From: Paraglaciecola mesophila KMM 241
GTDB lineage: Bacteria > Pseudomonadota > Gammaproteobacteria > Enterobacterales > Alteromonadaceae
DNA: 64,000 nucleotides
Reading direction: 5' to 3'
NCBI RefSeq assembly: GCF_000315015.1
Contig: NZ_BAEP01000060.1
Coordinates: 62,001-126,000 of the forward strand
Part shown: positions 51,365-60,896 of the stretch, one piece after another
Layout: every line of letters begins with the position of its first letter
Position numbering within the stretch: the first letter of the stretch is position 1
Made by a program: the position numbers and the translations under genes
Notes under the pieces: generated by a model
What the model was told of the DNA's origin: nothing
Databases searched by the model: none
Seen by the model: the letters and a program-made list of their open reading frames with translations, nothing else

Positions 51365-54259
51365 ATGAACAACACCAGTGACAAAATATTTGGTAAATCA
51401 ATGCTGAATTTTGCAGTTGTGTGTGCAATGGGTCTTGTACCTTCGTACGCGTTAGCACAGCAGACAGACCAAGAACCCAGTGGCAGCGGTGCAGAAACTG
51501 AAGTGATTCAAATACGTGGTATACGTGCTTCGGCAGCTGAAAATCTAGCAATCAAGCGTTTATCGAACGCGGTGGTGGATGCCATCACGGCAGAAGATAT
51601 CGGTAAGTTCCCGGATAAAAACGTTGCGGATTCTTTGCAGCGTGTACCTGGTGTTGTTATTCAACGCAACGGCGGAGAAGGCTCAAGTGTGAGCATACGT
51701 GGTTTATCTCCTAGCCTGACGTTTACCCAATTAAACGGTAACTTTATTGCGGCGTCTTCTGGTAATCCATCTCGCTCGTTCTCTTACGAGCTTCTGCCTT
51801 CAAATCTAGTCGGTAAGGTCGAGTTATTTAAATCATCTGAAGCGCGCCTCGATGAAGGTGGCATTGGTGGTACGGTCATAGTGCATAGCCGTAAACCGCT
51901 AGACATGGATAAAAACTCGGGTGTTGTTAGCCTAGAATACACTTATGCAGATATTACAGATTCCTACGAGCCTCAGCTAAGTGGCATTTATTCTTGGAAG
52001 ACTGACGAAGAAGACTTTGGTTTCTTGGTGGGCTTTACGCAGCAAGACAGAACCAACCGCACTCAGACTTCTCGAGTCAATATCATCAATCAAAACTTTT
52101 TGTATACCGAGCGTCGCAATGGTCAAGAAATTGAAGGCGGCGCCCAAGGGTATGCGCGCCAAAGTTTAGTTCAAGAAGTCTTAGAAGAAGATCGCGAGCG
52201 CACTGGTGTGCAGTTTACTGCGCAGTGGCGCCCCACTGACAATTTAGAAGTTGGCTTCAACTACTTTCAATTCAAACTCGGCTTAGACTCGATTTTACAC
52301 CAACTTGAATACCCTGAGTGGCATGATACCAACCAATTCTGGACTGACGTTTACGTTGATGCAGAAGCGCAGTATGTCACAGGTATCGACTACGCCAGAG
52401 GTGTCTCAGGAGAAGCGCTAGATACGCAAATTCCCCGTATGAACGGCGAATATGTGGTTGAAGAGTCTACGTCTGACACCTTCGATTTTTTCATGGAATA
52501 CGAAGGCAGCGATTTCAATGTGAAATTTGTTGCTGGACACACTGAAGCTGAAGGTGGACCAACTGAAAAGTATCGTGCCGCGTATTATTCTGGTAGCACG
52601 GCAGATTATTGGGGCTGGCGTTTTGAAAACGAAAACCTAGTCACCAATATTGATCCTGAAATGTTCAATCGTTTAAAAGCTGGTGAAGGCGGTGAAGCAG
52701 ATATAGGTGCAACAGATTCAAGCTTTGTGGGCGGGACTCAAGAAGAAGATTACGCCCAGATTGACACGGATTGGTTTGTTGACTGGGGCATAGTTGAAAC
52801 TTTGCGTTTCGGTGTGAAGTATCGTAAAGGCTCTATTCATCGTGATACACGTAATACCTACTATCTAGACAAAGATTTTGATATCGCAGCTGGGGAAGCA
52901 CGTCCTGGCGGGATCACTCTGGATGATGATTACTCACGTAATGGCGGTATTCCGCTGCTTACCACTGTTATTGCTGATCAGCCTTTAGGAAACTTAGGTG
53001 GGTCAATCAATACGAATTTGTTCCCAGTTGTTAATTGGAACAAATATCAAAACGAGTTGCAGAGCAACTTCCAACGTTATACCCGTTTTGAACCCGACTT
53101 TGTTTATGATGTAGAAGAAGAAGTAAAAGTCGCATACGTGCAAGCCGATTATCGTTGGGAAAACTTCCGCGGTAACTTTGGCGTACGCTTTGTCGACACA
53201 GTTAACACCAACACCGCCAGTGATCGTTTGGAATTTCGCTTAGACCGCGTCAATCTTGACGGAGACGATGTTGCTCAAGTTAACGGTATTGTGCGCGATG
53301 TGATTGTTAACCCTAAAGAAAATTCGTACAGCCACGTATTACCTAGCTTTAACATCGCCTGGGATATCAATGATGATTGGGTTCTGCGCGGCGCAGCAGC
53401 AAAAGTGTTGTCACGCCCTGACTATGCGGATTTAGGCCAGTTCCAAACATTGACTTATAACTCAAGCGAGTGGGAAGCAGACTCCAGCGACCGCCCAGAT
53501 TACGACCCCCTTCGCGACAGTGAAGGATGGACAGGCAGTGGTGGTAACTCATCTCTACGTCCTCTTGAATCAGTTCAATATGACTTATCACTAGAGTATT
53601 ACTACGGTGAAGGGTCTGGCGTTAGCTTGGCTGTGTTCTTGAAAAATATCGATAACTTCGTCGTACCATTTACTTTAGATGTGAACAGCAGCGTTCCTGA
53701 TCAAACGTTTACGTTGGTTGAGTCAGGTGGCGGTACGGTCAATGTTGGTGGTGACATATTGGTGCGCGATTTCGACACCGCGGCCAACGGCACAGATGCT
53801 GAATCAAAAGGTGTTGAGTTCTCATTCCAGCATTTCTTTGAAAACGGCTTTGGGGTATCGGGTAACTACACGCGAAATATCACCAGCGCCGCTACCGTTG
53901 AGGCTGATGGACGCTTAGTGGGTGAGTCGCCATTAACGGGCAGCTCAAAATATCAAGGTAACTTCTCGGCCTTTTATGAAAATGACGATTACAGCCTGCG
54001 CGTTTCATATAACCGCAGAGGCCCCACAATTGGTGTGCTAGCCGAAGATTGGGATATCAATCGCTACAGCGATACCTATGATCAAGTTGACGTAAACGCC
54101 AGCTACAACATAAACGAAGATATTACCTTGAGCGCCTCGGTTATCAATCTGACTAAATCAGAAGATTACGTCCATTTAGGGGATGACACCAAAGTACGCT
54201 TCTTAACTAACTCGTACAGCGGGCGTCGCTTCTTTGCTGGCATCAACTACAGATTTTAA
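51365..54259 (+). CDS. TonB-dependent receptor for N-glycan uptake
   Basis: The 964-aa outer-membrane receptor has a signal peptide ending YALAQ (about residue 32), a TonB-box-like ETEVIQIRG, and a plug domain (DIGKFPDKNVADSLQRVPGV; VSIRGLSP). The 22-strand-type barrel ends in RFFAGINYRF with a terminal Phe. It belongs to the large receptor group found with glycan-use loci in Alteromonadales, Caulobacterales and Xanthomonadales. Here it probably imports oligomannose or GlcNAc-containing glycans through the outer membrane. There is no SusD gene; a lipoprotein with four F5/8C modules follows 69 bp downstream. Confidence 0.92.
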   Translation: MNNTSDKIFGKSMLNFAVVCAMGLVPSYALAQQTDQEPSGSGAETEVIQIRGIRASAAENLAIKRLSNAVVDAITAEDIGKFPDKNVADSLQRVPGVVIQRNGGEGSSVSIRGLSPSLTFTQLNGNFIAASSGNPSRSFSYELLPSNLVGKVELFKSSEARLDEGGIGGTVIVHSRKPLDMDKNSGVVSLEYTYADITDSYEPQLSGIYSWKTDEEDFGFLVGFTQQDRTNRTQTSRVNIINQNFLYTERRNGQEIEGGAQGYARQSLVQEVLEEDRERTGVQFTAQWRPTDNLEVGFNYFQFKLGLDSILHQLEYPEWHDTNQFWTDVYVDAEAQYVTGIDYARGVSGEALDTQIPRMNGEYVVEESTSDTFDFFMEYEGSDFNVKFVAGHTEAEGGPTEKYRAAYYSGSTADYWGWRFENENLVTNIDPEMFNRLKAGEGGEADIGATDSSFVGGTQEEDYAQIDTDWFVDWGIVETLRFGVKYRKGSIHRDTRNTYYLDKDFDIAAGEARPGGITLDDDYSRNGGIPLLTTVIADQPLGNLGGSINTNLFPVVNWNKYQNELQSNFQRYTRFEPDFVYDVEEEVKVAYVQADYRWENFRGNFGVRFVDTVNTNTASDRLEFRLDRVNLDGDDVAQVNGIVRDVIVNPKENSYSHVLPSFNIAWDINDDWVLRGAAAKVLSRPDYADLGQFQTLTYNSSEWEADSSDRPDYDPLRDSEGWTGSGGNSSLRPLESVQYDLSLEYYYGEGSGVSLAVFLKNIDNFVVPFTLDVNSSVPDQTFTLVESGGGTVNVGGDILVRDFDTAANGTDAESKGVEFSFQHFFENGFGVSGNYTRNITSAATVEADGRLVGESPLTGSSKYQGNFSAFYENDDYSLRVSYNRRGPTIGVLAEDWDINRYSDTYDQVDVNASYNINEDITLSASVINLTKSEDYVHLGDDTKVRFLTNSYSGRRFFAGINYRF

Positions 54260-54328
54260 TACGTCAGGCCGGCTCGCAAGCGTCGGTTAAATGGAAACGT
54301 AAAAGACAGATTGAATAGAGGAATAATA

Positions 54329-57163
54329 ATGAATAAGCTCAAAATGAATAAAACCACAGTGGCCATGCTGATGGCAATGAGCACCTTGTACGGTTGTGGC
54401 GGCGGTGCCGATGATCCTAATCCAAGTGATGCAGTAGACACTCGCGTTACCACTGAAGCCACCCTTGCTGGTGTGGCTGTCAAAGGTCGCCTTGATAGCG
54501 CCCAAATCAGTGTTGAACAGATGAACAATTCACCCATTACTATTACCAGTGGTGAATTAACTGATGCGTCGGGAAATATTAACGTAATCGTTCAAAGTGA
54601 CCTTGGGTTTGGTATCAACAGCCCATTTAAATTAACCGTAACTGCAACCGATGCCACCAGCATGATGTGTGATGCTATTGATTGCGCTGGCGTAGCATTA
54701 GGCCAAGAACTGAGTGGCGAGCCGCTAACAGGGACAGTGCTTAATTCTTTGTCTTTTGTGAACGTGCCTTACGGTTCAGCAGCAAACAGCAGTAGCGTGC
54801 CTTTTCAAGCAAACGCATTGACTACTATTGCCACGCCAATAGTGGAAAGTGCTGTTGCTGGAGGCGCGAATATTACCCAACAAGTATTGTTTGATTCCCA
54901 GGCCATTATCGCATCTGAGTTGGCGCTTCGCGCATTGGGTGTGGCTACATCAGGAGTGAACTTGTTTGAAACTACCTTAATTAGTGCAGAGTCTTACGAT
55001 AACTTTGTGATGGGTGAAGATTGTACTCCTGTGACCTCAACAGATGCACAAGGTAATGAAGTGACTATTGATGAGTGTACGGATGTATTGGCATCGCCAG
55101 CAATCATCACTTTGTCACTGGCCAATGCGGCATTTGCTAACATCGCAGCAACCGAAAGCTTTAACGAGCAGTTTGATTCAGTTAATACCGCTATTACCAC
55201 GGCTATCGAGGGTGATACAACTGCCCTGACACCTATTCGAGAGCGTTTACTTGCTGCTGTCAGTGCAGTGCCTTTCTTGTCTGAATTAGGTGTATCAGCC
55301 GACAGCGTGATTGACCTTGGCTTATCGTTTGCACTTTCTAATGATAGCAGTGGCCCAGTTCAAGAAGTGACCACAGCTGAAAACTTAGCGGGTGCCACTA
55401 TCACAGGGCGTGCGCGCATCAGTGACGGCGAAGCGGAAACCATGGCGTTTGATAAAGACGTGCAAACCAAATGGTTAGACAATGGTGGTGTGCCTTCTGC
55501 TGAAGACCCAGCTTGGGTTCAGGTAGAGTTTGCCCAAGCCCATGCGGTGAGCAGTGTGTTCATTACCAGTGCTAATGATGCGCCAGAGCGTGACCCTGAA
55601 AACTTTGACTTATTGGCGTCTAATGACGGCGAAAACTGGGTAACAGTGGCAAGCTTTTTAGGTGAGTCATTCGATGAGCGTTTTGAGCGTAAAGAATTCT
55701 CGTTCTCTAACGGGTTAGCGTATTCGTTTTATCGTCTGAATATCACTAAAAACAAAGGTGATACTAGCTTAATGCAATTGGCTGAAATTCAGCTGGTTGG
55801 GCCTATTTACGCAAGTACAGATCACACAGACCCTGTTGGCACAGGTTCGATTACTGGCCGTGCACGTATCAGTGATGGTGAGGCAGAAACCATGGCGTTT
55901 GATAACGACACTCAAACCAAATGGTTAGATAACGGCGGTGTTCCTTCGGTTGAAGACCCTTCATGGGTACAAGTGGACTTTCCTGAAGCGGTTGCCGTTA
56001 ATGTGCTTGGCATTACCAGTGCCAATGATGCACCAGAGCGCGACCCTGAGAACTTTACTCTCGTTGGCTCAAATGACGGTGGCACAACTTGGACGGTTAT
56101 CGGTGATTGGCTTGGTGAGTCATTCGACGAGCGTTTCGAGCGTAAGTTGTTCAACGCGAGTAATGCGCTGGCGTACAGCAGCTACAGGCTGAATATCACT
56201 AAAAACAAAGGCGATACCAGCTTAATGCAACTGGCTGAAATTGAGCTGATTGGTCCTGAAATGCCAAGTGTTCAACACAGTCACGGCCTAGACGTAACGT
56301 ACACTGAGCGCGCGCGCATCAGCGACGGTGAGGCAGGTAGTATGGCGTTCGATAACGACACGCAAACCAAATGGTTAGACAACGGCGGTGTTCCGTCGGT
56401 AGAAGAACCGTCTTGGGTAGTGATTGCCTTACCTGAAGCCGCAGCCGTGAACACATTGGCTCTAACCAGTGCCAATGATGCCCCAGAGCGTGACCCAGAA
56501 AACTTTGCAGTTTGGGCATCAAACGACAATGAAAATTGGACCGAGCTAGCTAGTTGGTTAGGTGAAAGCTTTGATGAGCGCTTCGAGCGCAAGCAATATG
56601 CGTTTTCTAATGATGTTGGTTTTAGTTTTTATCGCTTTAACATCACCAAAAACAAAGGCGATACCAGCTTGATGCAAATCGCTGAAATAGAGCTTATTGG
56701 GCCACAGGTTGCTTCTGTTGATATTTCATCTGATGCAGGCACCACGATCACCGGCAGGGCGCGCATTAGTGACAACGAAGCCGAAACGATGGCCTTTGAC
56801 GATGATACGCAAACCAAATGGTTAGACAACGGTGGCGTACCCAGTGCTGAAGACCCAGCCTGGGTACAGCTTGATTTCGTAGCACCACGTATCGTTAATA
56901 GTATTGCGATCACCAGTGCCAATGACTCACCAGAGCGTGATCCTGAAAACTTCACAGTTTTAGGCTCAAATGACGGGGGTGCCACTTGGGAAGAAGTCGA
57001 ATCGTGGATAGGCGAAAGCTTTGATGCTCGATTTGAGCGCAAATTGTTTGAAATGCGTAACGGTTTTGCCTACTCAAGCTACCGTATCAATATCAGCAAA
57101 AACAAAGGTGACAGCAATTTAATGCAAATTGCAGAAATCGAGTTAATCGGCCCGGCTGAATAA
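54329..57163 (+). CDS. Lipoprotein with four tandem F5/8 type C-like modules
   Basis: The 944-aa protein has a lipobox (STLYGCGGG, C23). An N-terminal domain of about 330 residues that I do not recognise is followed by four consecutive modules of about 149 residues. Each runs from GRARISDGEAETMAFD through QTKWLDNGG, ITSANDAPERDPENF and GESFDERFERK to RLNITKNKGDTSLMQ and AEIELIGP. These resemble coagulation-factor 5/8 type C (CBM32-like) beta-sandwiches that bind sugars. The ATG at 54329 follows AGAGGA; an in-frame TTG six codons earlier is less likely. Placed after the receptor gene, it may be the surface glycan-binding partner; a hydrolytic role for the N-terminal part cannot be excluded. 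Confidence 0.82.
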   Translation: MNKLKMNKTTVAMLMAMSTLYGCGGGADDPNPSDAVDTRVTTEATLAGVAVKGRLDSAQISVEQMNNSPITITSGELTDASGNINVIVQSDLGFGINSPFKLTVTATDATSMMCDAIDCAGVALGQELSGEPLTGTVLNSLSFVNVPYGSAANSSSVPFQANALTTIATPIVESAVAGGANITQQVLFDSQAIIASELALRALGVATSGVNLFETTLISAESYDNFVMGEDCTPVTSTDAQGNEVTIDECTDVLASPAIITLSLANAAFANIAATESFNEQFDSVNTAITTAIEGDTTALTPIRERLLAAVSAVPFLSELGVSADSVIDLGLSFALSNDSSGPVQEVTTAENLAGATITGRARISDGEAETMAFDKDVQTKWLDNGGVPSAEDPAWVQVEFAQAHAVSSVFITSANDAPERDPENFDLLASNDGENWVTVASFLGESFDERFERKEFSFSNGLAYSFYRLNITKNKGDTSLMQLAEIQLVGPIYASTDHTDPVGTGSITGRARISDGEAETMAFDNDTQTKWLDNGGVPSVEDPSWVQVDFPEAVAVNVLGITSANDAPERDPENFTLVGSNDGGTTWTVIGDWLGESFDERFERKLFNASNALAYSSYRLNITKNKGDTSLMQLAEIELIGPEMPSVQHSHGLDVTYTERARISDGEAGSMAFDNDTQTKWLDNGGVPSVEEPSWVVIALPEAAAVNTLALTSANDAPERDPENFAVWASNDNENWTELASWLGESFDERFERKQYAFSNDVGFSFYRFNITKNKGDTSLMQIAEIELIGPQVASVDISSDAGTTITGRARISDNEAETMAFDDDTQTKWLDNGGVPSAEDPAWVQLDFVAPRIVNSIAITSANDSPERDPENFTVLGSNDGGATWEEVESWIGESFDARFERKLFEMRNGFAYSSYRINISKNKGDSNLMQIAEIELIGPAE
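55393..57157 (+). repeat. Four direct repeats of about 450 bp inside the lipoprotein gene
   Basis: Copies begin near 55393, 55843, 56293 and 56740. Runs such as ACCAAATGGTTAGA and GAAAACTTT recur nearly unchanged, so similarity is high at DNA level as well as protein level. This suggests recent amplification or ongoing gene conversion. Confidence 0.8.
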
Positions 57164-57180
57164 GCGCAGGACCTAGGTGA

Positions 57181-57212
57181 AAGCCCGCTATCTGTGATAG
57201 TGGGCTTTTGTT
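57181..57212 (+). terminator. Terminator-like hairpin before the kinase gene
   Basis: AAGCCCGCTATC-TGT-GATAGTGGGCTT makes a 12-bp stem with one G-U pair, followed by TTGTTGTT. The imperfect T tract suggests partial termination, which would make expression of the downstream enzymes lower than that of the receptor and binding protein. Confidence 0.65.
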
Positions 57213-57249
57213 GTTCCACACAGACCACGCATAAAAGAAAATAATCACT

Positions 57250-58119
57250 ATGGCTGAATACTATTATCTTGGGATCGATGCAGGTGGTACACAATGCAAA
57301 GCGTCTCTGTACAGCCATGATCAGCAATTACTCGGTACGGGAATAAGTGGGCCAAGCAACCCTGTAAATGGACTAGAAATTGCTCAAAATGCCATTGTTA
57401 AAGCTGCCGAATCAGCCCTAAAAACAGCGTCTTTAACTCATGTTGGTTTGAATCAACTGTGTGTTGGAGCCGGAGTTGCGGGTTTGCATCTACCTAGCCT
57501 GCAACACGCCATGGAGCAGTGGCGGCACCCGTTTCATTCCTTTTACTGCACAACTGATTTACATGCCGCCGTCACTGGTATGCACCAAGGCCAAGATGGC
57601 GGGGTGATAATATTAGGCACAGGTTTCAGCGCTTTAGGTAAGGTTAAAAATGAGCTGCATGCCATCGGTGGCTATGGCTTCCCTATTAATGCAGAGGGCA
57701 GTGGTGCCTGGTTAGGGCTTCAAGCAGTGAAATCTGTATTGCTAGCTCATGACGGTATTGGCCCGCACACCAGTATGCTTGCGGCCATGACAGAGCACGA
57801 AGACGTGCTTACGCTGGCGAGTCGCTTAAATCATGCAAGTTCTACTGAATTTGCGACCTTCGCACCACTGGTGTTCGCCCATGCAGAGCAAGGGGATTTG
57901 TTAGCGAAAGCGATTATTGAGCAAGCAACTGAATTTTTGCAGCGCGTTATTTTACGCCTCAATGACTTGGGAGTTGATGCAATTGTCTTAGTGGGTAGCG
58001 TAGCTCAGCGCTTGCAAAGCCGCCTGAAGAAATCAATACGCGAATGCATAGTACCAGGCAAAGCTTCAGCAGAATATGGTGCCATGTTACTGGCAAAGCA
58101 GCAAAAGCTAAACGGATAA
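57250..58119 (+). CDS. BadF/BadG/BcrA-family ATPase, probable GlcNAc/GlcN kinase
   Basis: The 289-aa ASKHA-fold kinase has the phosphate-1 motif LGIDAGGTQCKASLY, the phosphate-2 motif GGVIILGTGFSALG and the adenosine motif IVLVGSVAQRL. Members of this family next to amino-sugar genes phosphorylate N-acetylglucosamine or glucosamine. In an N-glycan locus it would make GlcNAc-6-phosphate from sugar released by glycosylasparaginase or GH2. NagA and NagB are not in the window. Cytosolic, no signal peptide. A weak ribosome-binding site precedes the ATG. Confidence 0.82.
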   Translation: MAEYYYLGIDAGGTQCKASLYSHDQQLLGTGISGPSNPVNGLEIAQNAIVKAAESALKTASLTHVGLNQLCVGAGVAGLHLPSLQHAMEQWRHPFHSFYCTTDLHAAVTGMHQGQDGGVIILGTGFSALGKVKNELHAIGGYGFPINAEGSGAWLGLQAVKSVLLAHDGIGPHTSMLAAMTEHEDVLTLASRLNHASSTEFATFAPLVFAHAEQGDLLAKAIIEQATEFLQRVILRLNDLGVDAIVLVGSVAQRLQSRLKKSIRECIVPGKASAEYGAMLLAKQQKLNG

Positions 58120-58155
58120 ACAGTCTACATATAAGCGGCTCAAAGAGGATAGATT

Positions 58156-59139
58156 ATGACAGCCACGCGCAGAGGGTTCTTAAAATTATCATTGCTAAGC
58201 AGTATCGCGAGTGCTTTTGCCGCGAGCAGTAAAACTGCTTTCGCTAGAGCACAAAAAATCAATAAACCCGTAGTGATATCCACCTGGGAACATGGACTCG
58301 CCGCAAATAAAGCGGCATGGGATGTACTCAAAAAAAATGGTCGCGCATTGGATGCTGTTGAGCAAGGAGTGCGTGTGCCGGAAGCCGATCCTCTGGTTAG
58401 AACGGTTGGTTTGGGCGGATACCCAGACAGTGAGGGTAATGTAACGCTTGACGCCTGCATCATGGACGAAAACATGAACTGTGGCTCGGTGGCTTACCTG
58501 CAAGACATTCTGCATCCCATCTCGGTTGCGCGCAAAGTAATGGAAGATACGCCCCACGTAATGTTAGTGGGCGCGGGTGCTAAAAAATTCGCTTTAGAGC
58601 AAGGTTTTGCTCAGCAAAATTTACTTACCGAACAGTCTAAGCAAGATTGGTTGGCGTGGCGTCATTCGGGCCAGCAGAAGAAGCAAATCAACATTGAAAA
58701 TCACGACACCATTGGCATGTTAGCGCTGGATGCATCAGGTAACTTGAGCGGAGCCTGCACCACAAGTGGCGCAGCGTTTAAATTACCAGGGCGGGTGGGG
58801 GACTCACCCATCATTGGTGCAGGTTTATACGTGGATAACGAAGTCGGTGCTGCCACCGCCACTGGCATGGGTGAGCTGATGATGAAAACCGTGGGCTGTC
58901 ATCTTGTGGTTGAGCTGATGCGTCAAGGCGCTTCACCCCAAGAAGCCTGTCAAAAAGCGGTGGAGCGAATTGCCACCCGTTTGGATAATTTTGCTGAGTT
59001 TCAAGTAGGCTTCTTGGCCCTGAATAAAGCAGGTGAGTACGGTGCTTATTGTATTCAGCCTGGTTTTAATTACGCGGTTAAAGATGCCAGTGGCGAGCAG
59101 CTTATCGATGGCAAAAACCTATTAGGGGAAGGCGCATGA
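58156..59139 (+). CDS. N4-(beta-N-acetylglucosaminyl)-L-asparaginase (glycosylasparaginase)
   Basis: This N-terminal nucleophile hydrolase cleaves the GlcNAc-Asn bond, giving aspartate and 1-amino-GlcNAc. A Tat signal (ATRRGFLKLSLLSS) directs folded export. The autocleavage site is NHDTIGMLALD; T185 becomes the N-terminal nucleophile of the beta chain. GRVGDSPIIGAGLYVDNEVG and ATGMGE supply the substrate site seen in bacterial and lysosomal enzymes. The 327-aa length is normal. AGAGGA precedes the ATG, and the stop overlaps the GH85 gene by 4 nt. GH85 would leave GlcNAc-Asn, this enzyme's substrate, so the coupling makes biochemical sense. Confidence 0.93.
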   Translation: MTATRRGFLKLSLLSSIASAFAASSKTAFARAQKINKPVVISTWEHGLAANKAAWDVLKKNGRALDAVEQGVRVPEADPLVRTVGLGGYPDSEGNVTLDACIMDENMNCGSVAYLQDILHPISVARKVMEDTPHVMLVGAGAKKFALEQGFAQQNLLTEQSKQDWLAWRHSGQQKKQINIENHDTIGMLALDASGNLSGACTTSGAAFKLPGRVGDSPIIGAGLYVDNEVGAATATGMGELMMKTVGCHLVVELMRQGASPQEACQKAVERIATRLDNFAEFQVGFLALNKAGEYGAYCIQPGFNYAVKDASGEQLIDGKNLLGEGA

Positions 59140-60896
59140 TGCTCAAAACTCTGTGTAGTATATTGCTGTGCAGCACCTTTTTTTGCCACGCACAAAGTAA
59201 CGATATTCGTGCAAATCAAGCGCCATTTGCGTTAACTCTTAAGCAAGCCTTGAACTGGACTGCACAAAGCGAATTTAGCTCCACACAGAATATCTCCACA
59301 GAACCTTTAGCCAGACGTCATGCTGCTCAGTTAGACCCCAGCAGAGCAAACTTAGATACGCGAGTTAAGGTGCTCTATGCACCTGACGGCATGAATAACT
59401 TCGCGAATTACCTGGATACTCAAGCCACATTTAATCTGTATAACTTTACTCACTGGTCGCAAATCGATGTACTCAATTGGTTTGCTGGTACGGCTGATCA
59501 TGTGGTGCAAATACCTGCTCGGCCTTGGGTTGACACCGCCCATCGAAACGGCGTGAAGGTTATCGGCTCGATTTTCTTAGCCATCGCTAAATACGGCGGT
59601 AGTGCTGATACCGCAGAAGCTTTGCTCAAACAGGATGTCCAAGGGCGATTTATTATGGCCCATAGACTTGTCGACATCGCGCAATATTATGGTTTTGACG
59701 GTTGGCTAATGAACCAAGAAACTAACTTAACTGCCATTAAAGATGCAGAAAATGAATTAGTTGAAGGGCAGAAAGACAATCGTCGCGGGGCAAAACTGGG
59801 CCAGAAAATGTTGGCGTTTATGCAGTATTTAACGGCTATTGCCCCCCAAGGAATGGAGATCCATTGGTATGACTCCATGCTGGAAAATGGTGAGGTGCGT
59901 TGGCAAAACCAGTTGAATGAGAAAAACCAAGCGTTTTTACACCAGGGTGTATCCAGTGCTGATGCCATGTTTATGAATTACTGGTGGAACAAACCCATGG
60001 TCGAGCGCTCTGTTTCGCTCGCCCAAGAACTGGGGCGTTCTGGCTACGACTTGTATTTTGGTGCTGATTTATGGCCAAGTCGCAATGCACAGCGCGCTTT
60101 TAGTAAGACTCAGTGGTTAGAGGATTTGTTTGATAGCGATACCAAGCAAGGGCTTACCTCTATTGCGCTATTCGCACCGAACTTCAATTTTAATTTCAGT
60201 GGCGAACCCCACACGCCTGTTTTCAGCAAATTTAAAGACGATCCCCAAGACTCGCTACGTTTTTACCAAACAGAGCAACGCTTGTTTGTGGGGGACGATT
60301 TAAACCTTGCTAATAATGACCTTGACGGTTGGCCGGGCATAGGGCTTTACGTACCGGCAAAAACCACTGTGAATGCATTACCGTTCGAAACGCATTTTAA
60401 TACCGGCCAAGGTAAAAAGCTGATAGAGAACGGCCAGCAGGTGTTAAGTGGCTGGACTGACATGAGCAAACAAGATCTGCTGCCTACTTGGCAATTTGCG
60501 GTGTATGGCAACCTGTCAATGACAGTAGCCTATGATTTCGAAGAGGTGTTTTCTGGTGGCAGCTCTTTGTTATTCACAGGCTCACTTAGCACGCAAAAAA
60601 CACGCATTCCTTTGTACCAAACTCACTTTGTGCTAGGCAAAAACAATACAGCGACGTTAACGCTCAAAGGCGACGTCAGCGCTCTTTCATTGTATGTGGA
60701 AACTGCTGACGGTAAGCGACACATGTTCGCATTAAACGCAATTACACCTAGTGACAGTCAGCAAGATTGGCGCACCTATGAAGTATCACTAAGTGCGCTC
60801 GCTAAGGAACCTGTTGGCCAACTCGGTATGTTGTTTAGGGAAGGTACGGCCGAGGAAAATGTGAATGTGTATTTAGGGCAATTGGCGATCCGTTAA
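59136..60896 (+). CDS. GH85 endo-beta-N-acetylglucosaminidase
   Basis: The 586-aa enzyme hydrolyses the bond between the two core GlcNAc residues of N-glycans. A signal peptide (about residues 1-20, CSTFFCHAQS) exports it. GH85 markers are FNLYNFTHWSQIDVLNWFAG, RPWVDTAHRNGVKVIGSIF and GFDGWLMNQETNL. N193 and E195 form the Asn-x-Glu pair used for substrate-assisted catalysis (Asn orients the acetamido group, Glu is acid/base). A C-terminal beta domain follows from about residue 330. It overlaps glycosylasparaginase by 4 nt and CutC by 1 nt. High-mannose glycans are the likely substrate given the GH92 genes. Confidence 0.93.
   Translation: MMLKTLCSILLCSTFFCHAQSNDIRANQAPFALTLKQALNWTAQSEFSSTQNISTEPLARRHAAQLDPSRANLDTRVKVLYAPDGMNNFANYLDTQATFNLYNFTHWSQIDVLNWFAGTADHVVQIPARPWVDTAHRNGVKVIGSIFLAIAKYGGSADTAEALLKQDVQGRFIMAHRLVDIAQYYGFDGWLMNQETNLTAIKDAENELVEGQKDNRRGAKLGQKMLAFMQYLTAIAPQGMEIHWYDSMLENGEVRWQNQLNEKNQAFLHQGVSSADAMFMNYWWNKPMVERSVSLAQELGRSGYDLYFGADLWPSRNAQRAFSKTQWLEDLFDSDTKQGLTSIALFAPNFNFNFSGEPHTPVFSKFKDDPQDSLRFYQTEQRLFVGDDLNLANNDLDGWPGIGLYVPAKTTVNALPFETHFNTGQGKKLIENGQQVLSGWTDMSKQDLLPTWQFAVYGNLSMTVAYDFEEVFSGGSSLLFTGSLSTQKTRIPLYQTHFVLGKNNTATLTLKGDVSALSLYVETADGKRHMFALNAITPSDSQQDWRTYEVSLSALAKEPVGQLGMLFREGTAEENVNVYLGQLAIR

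Noticed and set aside
55912-57042. Minus-strand open frames of about 80-137 aa inside the F5/8C repeat gene
   Set aside because: They recur with the 450-bp repeat period and are antisense images of the modules.
51365-57163. SusC/SusD-type pair
   Set aside because: The receptor is a proteobacterial TonB-dependent type without the SusC N-terminal domain, and the following lipoprotein has F5/8C modules with no SusD helical features.
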